52,761 bases of DNA from Candidatus Limosilactobacillus excrementigallinarum. GTDB taxonomy: Bacteria; Bacillota; Bacilli; Lactobacillales; Lactobacillaceae. This document shows positions 27,512 to 36,006 of this stretch, in pieces. Position numbers and translations under genes: made by a program. The DNA lies in contig DWZS01000090.1 in the NCBI GenBank assembly GCA_019117445.1, positions 1-52,761 on the forward strand, written 5' to 3'. Within the stretch, counting starts at the first letter, position 1. Every line of letters begins with the position of its first letter. The notes below the pieces were generated by a model. The model was given only the letters and a program-made list of their open reading frames with translations, was not told the DNA's origin and did no database searches.

Positions 27512-29758
27512 ATGGTTTCAAAAAACAATCATACGTTAATTCATCATTCAACTGCTAATCGAAAATCACACTATGGGTTAAGGAAGTTATCAGTTGGTGT
27601 CGCTTCGGTCTTATTGGGAACCACGCTTTACTGGGGCGGAACGACGGCTTTAGCAGATACTAATGCACAGAACCCTACTCCTGAAGCCGCAGAATCAAAT
27701 GCCACTGGTGACGTAATTCAACGGCCAACAGTTGAGTTAAATCAAGAGCTACCGGCAAAGGCTCAACAACTTTCCATTCAAGTAACTGGAAACAGTGCAG
27801 TTAATTATGGTGATAATGACTGGCAACAATTAGTTAATCATAAAACACTGCCAAGTAGTGGCTACAGTGTAAATCTTTCGAATGATGAAAGAGTTGAACT
27901 GACTGACGGTGATGTCGCGGTCGATGGAACTCCAGGTAATGTTGGTTCATATAAGGTAGTCCTTACTGATCAGGGTTTACAGGATATTAAAGATCAATTA
28001 GGGACGGATTTTACCTACCCCGATTTGAAAGACGTGACTAGCTCTGCGACCCTAAAAATTAAGAAGGGATATAAAGAAATTATCCTCAATGGTAGTGCTG
28101 AAAAGCCATATGACGGTACTAATGGTTTAAGTACTTTTCACAAACAATTTGGCCTCGGTGATAATAATGCAGATAGTATTACTATTTATAAATCAGATGG
28201 CACCAAGCAAACATTTGAATTACAACCAGACGACATAGTCACGAAGAGTAAGAGGGCCCCAATTAATGTTGGCACTTATGATGTGGTTTTGTCAGATGAA
28301 TTCATGAAGAAAGTAAAAGCAGCTGATGGAAATAACGGTAATAACTATGAATGGTTCTCTGATCCCGCTGCTACTTACAAAGTTTATGCTGATGATGGAG
28401 TGGCAAAATTAAGTGGACAGAATGAAAAGATTTACGATGGTCACGCAACTACCACCGCGGAAGTCAATGGAAATGGCAAGATTGCCGTTCATGTAACTGC
28501 CCCCGTAATGATTATGGGTGACGAACCAGGAGAAGAAACCACCGAAAAGACGCTAGATTATGAAAACTACACCCTGCAGGATGGCGATTACACCTGGAAT
28601 ACTGCGGATGGTAAAGCACCGACAAACGGTGGTACCTACACCCTTACCCTCAATAAGGACGCAATCATAGATCACTTACAGGCTTACTTAAATCAAAAGG
28701 CTGATGTTGGCCAGAACGATCAGCCAAACGTTACGATTGACGCTACGGGACTTTCTGGTCAAGCTACATTTACTATCAAAACCACGAATACTTACCAGTT
28801 TGTTGATACAGAAAATAATAATAAACCCGTTGGTGAACCCATTGTCGAAACCGGACTTACTGGCCAATCAAAGGAGCTTTCACTAACCGTTCCAGAGAAT
28901 TATGAATTGATCGATGCTAGTCTTCCAACAAAGGCAAACTTTGGTGACACTAACCAAACATTCACCTTGAAATTGAAACACAAGACTACAATTGAGAACA
29001 CACTGGTGACCGTTTCACGGAAAATCACAATTAATGAACCTGGAAAAGCACCGCAAGTTATTGTTCAAACAGTAACTTTCCATCAAACAGCCAACACGGA
29101 TCTAGTTACTAACCATTCAACCGATACCTATGACCATAACTCACTGGAACTACCGGTCGTCAATGTTCCAACGGTGGCTGGTTATACCGCTAGTCAATCC
29201 AAAGTTAGTGCGTTATCGGTTGGTCCCACTTATCACCCCGCCGATGTGAATATCACCTACTTACCAAATGACCAAAGTGGTGCGATTATCTATGTTGATC
29301 AATCTAATGGCCAACAAGTTGGTACTACACCGTTAACTGGTAAAACCGATGAAATCGTTACCATTAATCCAGTCATCCCAGCTGGTTATCAACTAGTTCC
29401 TGGGCAAAACATTCCAAAGACTGAAGTGGCTATGCCAAATGGGATTGCCAACGTTACGGTACTCGTTGAACACGAAAAGCCGACTATTAAACCAAATGAG
29501 CCAACAACTCAACCAACTGACTCGACAACGATTATCAAGCCATCAAAGGTGACCCCTAATAAAGAAGGTGTTACCTATAACTCACAACCAATGTATGATG
29601 CGTCCTCCGCAAATGTTTCTAACGTTGTTACTCCAAAGCACCAACTACCCCAAACGGGGAATAACAATTCTAAGCAGTTAGTCACCCTGGGCCTTTTAAG
29701 TGCTGGATTAGCTAGTCTCTTTGGCCTTGGTGGTTTACGGAAAAAGCGAAATCATTAA
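27512..29758 (+). CDS. LPXTG-anchored surface protein with YSIRK signal and MucBP-like repeats
   Basis: Secreted protein of 748 residues covalently attached to peptidoglycan by sortase. The YSIRK-type signal peptide (YGLRKLSVGVASVLLG at about residues 22-37) ends near the cleavage site TTALADTN. Two or more modules carry the KxYDG motif (EKPYDGTNGLST and EKIYDGHATTTAEV), as in YDG/MBG adhesive domains. One MucBP-like module begins TNTYQFVDTENN, and two further MucBP/Mub-type stretches follow (TVSRKITINEPGKAPQVIVQ and SGAIIYVDQSNGQQVG). A Pro/Thr-rich wall span leads to LPQTG at 712-716, a hydrophobic helix and RKKR. A role in mucus or host-surface adhesion is likely but inferred. GGGAGG precedes the ATG. 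Confidence 0.9.
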   Translation: MVSKNNHTLIHHSTANRKSHYGLRKLSVGVASVLLGTTLYWGGTTALADTNAQNPTPEAAESNATGDVIQRPTVELNQELPAKAQQLSIQVTGNSAVNYGDNDWQQLVNHKTLPSSGYSVNLSNDERVELTDGDVAVDGTPGNVGSYKVVLTDQGLQDIKDQLGTDFTYPDLKDVTSSATLKIKKGYKEIILNGSAEKPYDGTNGLSTFHKQFGLGDNNADSITIYKSDGTKQTFELQPDDIVTKSKRAPINVGTYDVVLSDEFMKKVKAADGNNGNNYEWFSDPAATYKVYADDGVAKLSGQNEKIYDGHATTTAEVNGNGKIAVHVTAPVMIMGDEPGEETTEKTLDYENYTLQDGDYTWNTADGKAPTNGGTYTLTLNKDAIIDHLQAYLNQKADVGQNDQPNVTIDATGLSGQATFTIKTTNTYQFVDTENNNKPVGEPIVETGLTGQSKELSLTVPENYELIDASLPTKANFGDTNQTFTLKLKHKTTIENTLVTVSRKITINEPGKAPQVIVQTVTFHQTANTDLVTNHSTDTYDHNSLELPVVNVPTVAGYTASQSKVSALSVGPTYHPADVNITYLPNDQSGAIIYVDQSNGQQVGTTPLTGKTDEIVTINPVIPAGYQLVPGQNIPKTEVAMPNGIANVTVLVEHEKPTIKPNEPTTQPTDSTTIIKPSKVTPNKEGVTYNSQPMYDASSANVSNVVTPKHQLPQTGNNNSKQLVTLGLLSAGLASLFGLGGLRKKRNH

Positions 29759-29771
29759 TTACATGGTTAAC

Positions 29772-29808
29772 AAAAGGGTTGCCTGTCGAAAGGACGGACA
29801 ACCCTTTT
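29772..29808. terminator. Bidirectional terminator between the adhesin and HxlR genes
   Basis: AAAAGGGTTG (29772-29781) pairs with CAACCCTTTT (29799-29808), with further pairing inside. Confidence 0.85.
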
Positions 29809-29816
29809 AGTTCACC

Positions 29817-30245
29817 TTATTTCTTCACAATCTCTTGTTTCCAATGGTTTAAATGCCGCTTAGTAATGACACAAAGACCATCTAATCCTAACTCATGCAT
29901 CTTTTCCGTACACTGAATCTTAACCTGCGGGTCATGTTGTGCTTTTTGTTCGCCCCAATAATTCAAGTACCGCAAAGCAGCGTATAGATCCTCGCCCTCG
30001 GCAGTTAGACAATATTCCACGTGTGGCGGTACTACCGGCAAACTCTTCCGTTCGACAATTCCCGCACTAACCAGCTCACGCAACTGATCTGATAAAACCT
30101 TTTGTGAAATTCCTAATTGTTTCTGCAGAGCACCGGTACGCCAGGAGTGGCCTGCTAGCAAAAAGACAATCACTGCTTTCCACTTACCACCCAAAATGCT
30201 TAATGCATATTCTGCTCCCGTATTGAACATTTGCTGTTTGACCAT
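29817..30245 (-). CDS. HxlR family transcriptional regulator
   Basis: Winged-helix regulator of about 142 residues (MarR/HxlR fold). The hallmark is ALSILGGKWKAVIVFLLAGHSW, followed by RTGALQKQLGISQKVLSDQLR and a wing ending LTAEGEDLYAAL. GGAG lies 7 nt before the ATG at 30245 (an ATG at 30248 is also possible). It is divergent from an NAD(P)-binding oxidoreductase, with overlapping palindromes in between, so it very probably regulates that gene and itself. Members often sense quinones, aldehydes or oxidants through a cysteine; the cysteines here are late in the sequence, so the signal is open. Confidence 0.9.
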   Translation of the reverse strand: MVKQQMFNTGAEYALSILGGKWKAVIVFLLAGHSWRTGALQKQLGISQKVLSDQLRELVSAGIVERKSLPVVPPHVEYCLTAEGEDLYAALRYLNYWGEQKAQHDPQVKIQCTEKMHELGLDGLCVITKRHLNHWKQEIVKK

Positions 30246-30286
30246 CATTTTCTCCTAATTCTTTATTCATGTGGCACCCTAGCATA

Positions 30287-30353
30287 AGTTACCATTGAGT
30301 AACTATGTTACTAGAAAGTGCTTACTTTTAATTAGTTATTAGCTTGCTATACT
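30287..30353 (+). promoter_or_regulatory. HxlR-type operator palindromes and -10 box
   Basis: A perfect dyad AGTAAC-TAT-GTTACT (30298-30312) overlaps a second one, AGTTAC-N6-GTAACT (30287-30304). TATACT (30348-30353) lies about 33 nt before the oxidoreductase start. The repeated GTTAC/GTAAC half-sites suggest cooperative binding by a dimeric HxlR regulator. Sites are seen; binding is inferred. Confidence 0.6.
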
Positions 30354-30385
30354 TTAATTGTAAACAAGTTAAGGAGGAATTGCTA

Positions 30386-31042
30386 ATGAATCAGAATGTT
30401 TTAATTCTTGGTGCTAGCGGTCGGATCGCCCATTTTGCCATTCAATTTTTGTTAAATGATACCAGTGATCATTTAACACTTTTTACGCGGCATCATGGCC
30501 AATTTACTGATCTAGCTCCACAACGAATTTCAGTTATCAATGGAGATACCCTCAACCCAGCTGACCTGGACCACGCCATGCAAAATATCGATATCGTGTA
30601 CGCGAACCTTAGTAACCCTGAGATTAAAAAGCAGGCTCAAAACATTGTCACCGCAATGGACCGTCACCAAATCACAACCTTAATCTGGATCTCATCGATT
30701 GGCATTTATGATGAAGTTCCCGGTAAGTTTGGTGAATGGAATAATCACATGCTTCGTCAGGACGGTGCTACGAGCTATCTTGGTACTTATCGAGCAGCTG
30801 CTGATGTGATTGAAAATTCAGACCTCAACTACACTATTATTCGTCCGGCTTGGCTAACCAACAAGGACGAAGTGGACTATGAGACCACAGAACGCAATGA
30901 AAAATTTAAGGGAACCGAGGTTTCACGTAAGACAATTGGCTATGTCGTTGCCCAAATCGTAAAAAATCCGGAACCTTATGCTCATCGCTCAATTGGAATT
31001 GATAAGCCGGGAACAGACGGCAATAAGCCTAGTTGGTATTAA
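30386..31042 (+). CDS. NAD(P)H-binding oxidoreductase (atypical SDR, NmrA-like)
   Basis: Rossmann-fold protein of 218 residues. It starts with the dinucleotide-binding motif VLILGASGRIAHFAIQFLL, then has DLDHAMQNIDIVYANLS and the atypical active-site region WISSIGIYDEV. This is the NAD(P)H-binding family (PF13460) often found next to HxlR regulators. The ATG at 30386 follows AAGGAGGA. A strong terminator ends the gene. The substrate is unknown; quinone or aldehyde reduction is plausible. Confidence 0.87.
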   Translation: MNQNVLILGASGRIAHFAIQFLLNDTSDHLTLFTRHHGQFTDLAPQRISVINGDTLNPADLDHAMQNIDIVYANLSNPEIKKQAQNIVTAMDRHQITTLIWISSIGIYDEVPGKFGEWNNHMLRQDGATSYLGTYRAAADVIENSDLNYTIIRPAWLTNKDEVDYETTERNEKFKGTEVSRKTIGYVVAQIVKNPEPYAHRSIGIDKPGTDGNKPSWY

Positions 31043-31043
31043 G

Positions 31044-31077
31044 GAGAAAGATGTCAAATGACATCTTTCTCTTTTTT
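31044..31077 (+). terminator. Terminator after the oxidoreductase gene
   Basis: GAGAAAGATGTC (31044-31055) pairs perfectly with GACATCTTTCTC (31060-31071) around AAAT, then TTTTTT. The remaining gap to 31214 is AT-rich with no gene; it presumably holds the promoter of the ACT-UPF0210 pair. Confidence 0.85.
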
Positions 31078-31213
31078 GTTCGGAAATAGTCTTATTTTGA
31101 GTTTTCCTTTTGGCTTTTTTAGATAATTAACTAATAAACACGAATAATACCTAGAAAAACTGATTCTGATATATTAAAATTATTCCAACTTAAGTGAAAG
31201 TGAGGAAATACTA

Positions 31214-31480
31214 ATGAAAGCTATTCTTACCGTTTTGGGTGAAGACCAAGTGGGGATTATCGCACAGATAAGCACAGTCCTAGCAGATAAAAATATCAAC
31301 ATTCTCGATGTTTCACAAACCATCATGGATGGTAACTTTGTAATGATGATGTCCGTCCAAGTACCAGAAGCTCTCGATGGCCACCACTTAAACACTGAAT
31401 TTACCAAACTGGGAAAGCAAATTGGCGTGGAAATTAACCTGCGGAACGCCAAACTCTATGATGCCATGCATAATCTTTAA
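31214..31480 (+). CDS. ACT domain protein (UPF0237 family)
   Basis: Stand-alone ACT-domain protein of 88 residues: MKAILTVLGEDQVGIIAQIST, ADKNINILDVSQTIMDGNFVM and MMSVQVPEALDG follow the beta-alpha-beta-beta-alpha-beta order. ACT domains bind amino acids or other small ligands and regulate partners. It is immediately upstream (12 nt) of the UPF0210 gene. The two are a conserved pair across Firmicutes and archaea, suggesting that the ACT protein senses a ligand for it. GAGGAAA precedes the ATG. Confidence 0.93.
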   Translation: MKAILTVLGEDQVGIIAQISTVLADKNINILDVSQTIMDGNFVMMMSVQVPEALDGHHLNTEFTKLGKQIGVEINLRNAKLYDAMHNL

Positions 31481-31492
31481 AAGGAGGCCCCA

Positions 31493-32835
31493 ATGAATTC
31501 ACAACAAATTTATGAAACTAGTCGAATGATCAATAATGAGAATTTAGATGTCCGAACCATTACGATGGGAATTTCATTACTCGACTGTATTGATAGTGAC
31601 AGTGATCGCGCCTGCGAAAAGATCTATGAAAAGATTACCTCTAAGGCTAAGGATCTCGTCAAAGTTGGTCAACAAATTGAAGCTGAATATGGTATTCCCA
31701 TCGCTAATAAGCGGGTCACGGTAACACCGATTTCACTCATCGCCGCATCCTCTCATGACCACGACTATGTAAAATATGCCAAGACACTCGACCGTGCTGC
31801 CAAAGCCTTGGGGATCGACTTTATCGGCGGTTACAGCGCGCTGGTACAAAAAGGCTATCAAACTGGTGATGAGACACTGATTGCCTCCCTCCCGGAAGCA
31901 TTATCTGAAACTGACTTTGTCTGTGCGTCCGTCAACGTTGGATCAACCCGAAGCGGGATTAACATGGATGCCGTTGCTCAAATGGGTAAAGTGGTAGTTG
32001 AGGGTGCTAAGCGCGATATGATGACCAACGCTAAATTGGTCACCTTCTGTAACGCCGTTGAAGATAACCCATTTATGGCCGGTGGCTTTCATGGGGTCAG
32101 TGAACCAGATGCTGTGATCAACGTTGGGGTTTCTGGACCCGGAGTAATCAAAAATGCTCTTGAAAAAGTTAAAGGTGCTTCAATGGATGTGGTTGCAGAA
32201 ACCATCAAGAAGACCGCTTTTAAAGTCACCCGGATGGGACAGCTAGTTGGTACCCTCGCCGCTGATCGATTGGGCGTGCAATTCGGAATTGTTGACCTTT
32301 CGTTAGCGCCGACCGCAGCTGCTGGTGACTCGGTTGCTGAAGTGCTAGAAGAAATTGGGGTTGCTCAAGTGGGAACCCACGGTACTACGGCAGCATTAGC
32401 AATGCTCAACGATGCCGTTAAAAAAGGCGGCATTATGGCATGTAGCCATGTTGGTGGCTTGTCGGGTGCTTTTATCCCCGTTTCAGAAGATGCGGGAATG
32501 ATTAAAGCGGTGAATGCGGGAACCCTGAATATTTCTAAGTTAGAGGCAATGACGGCTGTTTGTTCCGTCGGCCTAGACATGATTGCGGTTCCTGGTGACA
32601 CACCGCAGGAAACAATTAGCGCGATGATTGCAGACGAAGCAGCGATTGGGATGATTAATAATAAACCACTGCCGTGCGGGTCATTCCAGCACCGGGTAAA
32701 AAAGTTGGTGATGAAGTCGAGTTTGGTGGCCTTCTTGGTCATGCCCCAGTAATGGCAGTTAACCCAGCAGTAAGTACTAATCTAATTCAACGTGGTGGAT
32801 TAATTCCAGCACCAGTGCATAGTTTTAAGAATTAA
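31493..32835 (+). pseudogene. UPF0210 (PFL, DUF711) family gene, frameshifted near the 3' end
   Basis: The first 391 residues match UPF0210 ([62 protein letters not shown]). The frame then runs out at 32752 with an unrelated tail ([14 protein letters not shown]). Reading the frame that starts after AATAATAAA at 32663-32665 restores the family C-terminus [20 protein letters not shown], then [12 protein letters not shown] and [11 protein letters not shown], with a stop at 32833-32835. The restored protein would have 447 residues, close to the family length. The simplest cause is loss of one A from an AAAA run. The function of the family is unknown. It is paired with the upstream ACT gene, with AGGAGG before the ATG. 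Confidence 0.88.
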
Positions 32836-32838
32836 AAA

Positions 32839-32940
32839 TTGGCGCTGTGATATAAGTAATTCTAGCAAATTGAATACGAACTGCGCAGTACGCAAATGGG
32901 CTCCAGTGCTCGGTAAAACCGAACTCTGGAGCCCTATTAA
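32839..32940. repeat. MITE-like repeat, right-truncated copy
   Basis: About 100 bp matching the left part of the element at 5460. The shared parts are GGCGCTGTGATATAAGTAAT, then CTGCGCAGTACGCAAATGGG and the GGCTCCAG...CTGGAGCC hairpin with the inner TCGGT/ACCGA stem. The match stops after GGAGCCCTATT, exactly before the GNAT stop codon. The second hairpin and right terminal repeat are missing. It carries a short insertion relative to the first copy (TCTAGCAAATTGAATACG). Confidence 0.65.
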
Positions 32941-33462
32941 TTATTTAGTAAGTATTTCGTAAACATAGCTCGTTTCATCAGGACGGTAAACTCCATGGAG
33001 GGTCCCCACCCGCGTGAAACCATGTTTCGTAATTAGATGTTGCATTGCCTTGTTATCTTCATGAGTATCAATCCGAATGGATTCAATATCAGGCCGCTCA
33101 TTTTTAATATGATCAATCACCGCGACAAATAGCTTAGAAGCATATCCTTGACCAGCATGGTCAGAATGAATGGCTACCCGGTGAATAGTTAGATAGGCAT
33201 CAGTCTCTTTTAACCATTCACCATCTAATTCATCATATGCATGATCAGGCGCTGGCAGAATCGTAAACGTCCCCACAGTTTCGTCATCATCAGAATGAAC
33301 CAAATAGGCAAAACCATTTTCAACATCTTCTTTAACGTGTTGTGGATTTGGGTAGTCACCCTGCCATTGATCAATCCCCTTTTCGGCCAACTGATTGCGC
33401 CCGTCCTTTAGGATTTCAACAACGCGTTCGTAATCTGTCATTTGTGCTTTTTCAATGTGCAT
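32941..33462 (-). CDS. GNAT family N-acetyltransferase
   Basis: Acetyl-CoA-dependent acetyltransferase of 173 residues. The core strand-helix LTIHRVAIHSDHAGQGYASKL contains motif A, with the acetyl-CoA pyrophosphate loop in HAGQGYAS. It is followed by SIRIDTHEDNKAMQHLITKHG and FTRVGTLHGVYRPDE. The acceptor is unknown; the WQGDYPNP stretch near residue 43 is common in lactobacillus paralogues. GAGGG precedes the ATG. The hairpin repeat directly past the stop codon may serve as its terminator. Confidence 0.9.
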   Translation of the reverse strand: MHIEKAQMTDYERVVEILKDGRNQLAEKGIDQWQGDYPNPQHVKEDVENGFAYLVHSDDDETVGTFTILPAPDHAYDELDGEWLKETDAYLTIHRVAIHSDHAGQGYASKLFVAVIDHIKNERPDIESIRIDTHEDNKAMQHLITKHGFTRVGTLHGVYRPDETSYVYEILTK

Positions 33463-33597
33463 AATGCAACCCTCTTTCCTAATAATTTAATTCACAAGAA
33501 ACCATTGTACACAAGTTTTTTGCAAATCTCAAATTTCTAACAAAAAGTAACCAAGCGGTTATATAATGGTCATGAAATTGTTAAAGGAGGGTTTAAA

Positions 33598-34455
33598 TTG
33601 TCAAAATCAGCACGCTATAGTATTGCGACGATTATCATTATTATTATTTTAGGAATTGTTGGTGGCGCGTGGTACCAACACAAAAAATCCAGTAAATTTG
33701 TTCAGTCCACCACCCCGACCCTATTTTTCCATGGCGGTGGCAGCAGTTATCATGCTGAAGAACATATGGTTAACGCCGCCAAGAAGGCCGGCGTCACTAA
33801 GACAGTGCTCCGCGCTAACGTTGCCAAGGATGGGTATGTAACATTGCATGGGACCATGCACAAAAATTCTATTAATCCGATTGTCGAAGTTAACTATGAA
33901 GATAATCGACAGTTAGACTTTAATAAGCACGGTGTTTGGGCCACCAATGTAGTCAAAGCATTGCAAAAGCAATATGGAATTAAAAACATCAACATGGTCG
34001 GTCACTCACTCGGGAATATTTCTATCATTTATTATCTTCTCCAAAATGCGCAAAATAAATCAATGCCTAAACTCCGCAAGCAGGTAGATATGGCTGGCCA
34101 TTTCGATGGATTAGATTTCGCACAACTTCCTGCGGAGATTCGTCAACCACAAAATTTAAAGCTGGGTCGCAACGGTAAGCCTAACCACATGAATGCCACC
34201 TATCGACAAATGACTAAACTCCGTTCAATCTATCCGAAAAATCAAATCCGGGTACTAAACATTATCGGTAATATTGGTGGTAAAACCGACGGTACGGTCA
34301 CGAACGTGTCATCTCTGAGTTTAAAGTATTTAGTTGCTCAGCGGGCAAAGTCTTATCAGGTCAAAACTTTCCACGGTAAATTAGCCCGCCATAGTAAACT
34401 TCATAGCAATCCAGCAGTAGACAAAGTATTAATTCAATTCCTGTGGGGTAAATAA
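33598..34455 (+). CDS. Membrane-anchored alpha/beta hydrolase, DUF915 family (second copy)
   Basis: 285-residue paralogue of the hydrolase at 5606-6496. An N-terminal helix (about 8-24, IATIIIIIILGIVGGAW) precedes TPTLFFHGGGSSYHAEEHM, the nucleophile elbow NMVGHSLGNISIIYYLL, an Asp in GKTDGTVTNVSSL and the catalytic His in HGKLARHSKLHSN. It is translated from a TTG start, supported by AAAGGAGGG upstream. The stop codon is followed after one base by the ATG of the EndoIII-like gene, so the two are cotranscribed. It is an extracytoplasmic lipase/esterase-like enzyme with unknown substrate. Confidence 0.82.
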   Translation: MSKSARYSIATIIIIIILGIVGGAWYQHKKSSKFVQSTTPTLFFHGGGSSYHAEEHMVNAAKKAGVTKTVLRANVAKDGYVTLHGTMHKNSINPIVEVNYEDNRQLDFNKHGVWATNVVKALQKQYGIKNINMVGHSLGNISIIYYLLQNAQNKSMPKLRKQVDMAGHFDGLDFAQLPAEIRQPQNLKLGRNGKPNHMNATYRQMTKLRSIYPKNQIRVLNIIGNIGGKTDGTVTNVSSLSLKYLVAQRAKSYQVKTFHGKLARHSKLHSNPAVDKVLIQFLWGK

Positions 34456-34456
34456 C

Positions 34457-35101
34457 ATGAAGCTAACCTTGTACGAACTTTATCAGATGATGCTGAACCA
34501 GATGGGACCAACTGGTTGGTGGCCAGCTGATTCCAAAAATGAAATTATTTGTGAAGCAATCCTAATTCAAAATACCAATGCTGAAAATGCCGAGCGGGCC
34601 ACTGCCAATTTACGTAACCAGACTGCTTTCGATGGCAGTGCCTTACTTTGTTTACCATCAGCGAAATTAGAAGATCTGATTCGACCAGCAGGGTTCTTTA
34701 AAAATAAGGGCAAGGCAATTCATAATTTCTTTGCTTGGTATCACCAGTTTAATTTCAAACCTGCCTTAGTGAGCCAGCGGTTTGGCAAAGATTTGCGAAA
34801 AAAGCTCCTGACCCTCCATGGGATTGGCAATGAAACTGCCGATGTCTTACTCACCTATGTCTTTGACCAGCCCGCCTTCATTAGTGATAAATATGCACGA
34901 ACCCTCTTTACCCACTTAGGCATCAAAGGATTAAAAGATTATCAGTCCTTAGCACGCCGCTGTCAACTAACGGCCGAATTTTCACTAGCGGATGCCCAAG
35001 AATTTCATGGGTTAATTGATGAATTTGGTAAAAAATACCTGCGGCGAACCGATCGCTTTGCGGATAGTTTTCTTAATCAATACCAGCTAATCCTGCATTA
35101 A
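34457..35101 (+). CDS. EndoIII/MagIII-like DNA glycosylase (HhH-GPD), atypical
   Basis: Base-excision-repair glycosylase fold of 214 residues. The helix-hairpin-helix LTLHGIGNETADVLLTY (about 118-134) and the catalytic aspartate (Asp144 in FISDKYARTLF) are present. The Lys of bifunctional EndoIII (in GxGxKTA) is replaced by Glu126. The four C-terminal cysteines that bind the 4Fe-4S cluster are absent; the last 50 residues contain only one Cys. This suggests a monofunctional glycosylase without AP-lyase activity, similar in layout to MagIII 3-methyladenine glycosylase. It is directly downstream of a DUF915 gene and overlaps the convergent GT8 gene by 15 bp. Confidence 0.85.
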   Translation: MKLTLYELYQMMLNQMGPTGWWPADSKNEIICEAILIQNTNAENAERATANLRNQTAFDGSALLCLPSAKLEDLIRPAGFFKNKGKAIHNFFAWYHQFNFKPALVSQRFGKDLRKKLLTLHGIGNETADVLLTYVFDQPAFISDKYARTLFTHLGIKGLKDYQSLARRCQLTAEFSLADAQEFHGLIDEFGKKYLRRTDRFADSFLNQYQLILH

Positions 35102-35905
35102 TCTACTCGTCATTTGGAAATAATTTTTATAGAGGGATGTAAAACGGCCATGGTTAGTAGTTGCTAACCATGGTTTTTGTCGTCCACAATAGTGCAGAAT
35201 TACCGTATTTTTGATTACCCAATCTAGGGTACATTTACCAAGTGTGATTGTTTCATATACTCGGAGATTACGGGCATCAAAATTATACAATTCATCTGGA
35301 ACAGAAAGAATGTAACGGCCATACAGTGCGTTTAAAACATCCTGATCTGGTAACAGAAGAATATGGTCACGAATATAGTCAAAAATGGTATTGGGATCGA
35401 CTCGTCGGCGAATTTCATCTAAATTCATTAAGAGAACTCCCGAATTATAGTAGCCGTCCGCATCAAAATTTTGCAAACGTATTTTATTAATCACATCCGT
35501 CGCATTCGTCAGATTAGTATGAATTGCAGAAGCATACATGTAGTTTTTGAGATCAATATCATAAAGTGGCCGCAAATCATTAATGCATAATAAATCTGCA
35601 TCCAAGTACAAAATCCGGTGTAATTGCTTTGGCAAATAGAGATGTGCTAACAGCCGATAGTAAATTGTCGTAGGATAGCGATCCGTAACCGGGGCATTTT
35701 GAAAGGCACTTTCGGGGATTTCAACTTGGTGATAATGCATCCCTAATTTATGACACCCGGCTGACAATTCAGCTGAATGGGAAAAATCCTTGGTCACAAT
35801 GACATAGACATTAATATCATTCGCTGATGAATTAAGGTCAATGGAGTATAAAACGGTTAGCAGTTGCTGATAAAAACGATCATCAATCGAAAATAGTAGG
35901 TTCAT
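35087..35905 (-). CDS. Glycosyltransferase family 8 protein
   Basis: GT-A fold glycosyltransferase of 272 residues. The family motifs are complete: MNLLFSIDDRFYQQLLTVLYS at the N-terminus, the metal-binding DxD as LYLDADLLCIND, NSGVLLMNLDEIR, PDQDVLNALY, and the C-terminal HYCGRQKPW. It uses a nucleotide sugar (UDP-Glc or UDP-Gal in relatives) to glycosylate lipids, proteins or glycans. No other glycosyltransferase or polysaccharide gene is adjacent, so the acceptor is unknown. GAGGAGG precedes the ATG. Confidence 0.9.
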   Translation of the reverse strand: MNLLFSIDDRFYQQLLTVLYSIDLNSSANDINVYVIVTKDFSHSAELSAGCHKLGMHYHQVEIPESAFQNAPVTDRYPTTIYYRLLAHLYLPKQLHRILYLDADLLCINDLRPLYDIDLKNYMYASAIHTNLTNATDVINKIRLQNFDADGYYNSGVLLMNLDEIRRRVDPNTIFDYIRDHILLLPDQDVLNALYGRYILSVPDELYNFDARNLRVYETITLGKCTLDWVIKNTVILHYCGRQKPWLATTNHGRFTSLYKNYFQMTSRLMQD

Positions 35906-36006
35906 AGTATCCTCCTCATCAAGATTATTATACCGAAGGACTTGCCAATCGGAAACAGATGATTTACCCTTAATGCTAACTGGAATTAGAGAGGAAAGTA
36001 AAAATA

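Noticed and set aside
32657-32670. Programmed -1 frameshift in the UPF0210 gene
   Set aside because: No proper slippery heptamer (X XXY YYZ) and no clear downstream pseudoknot. Relatives, as far as known, encode the protein in a single frame, so a deletion is simpler.
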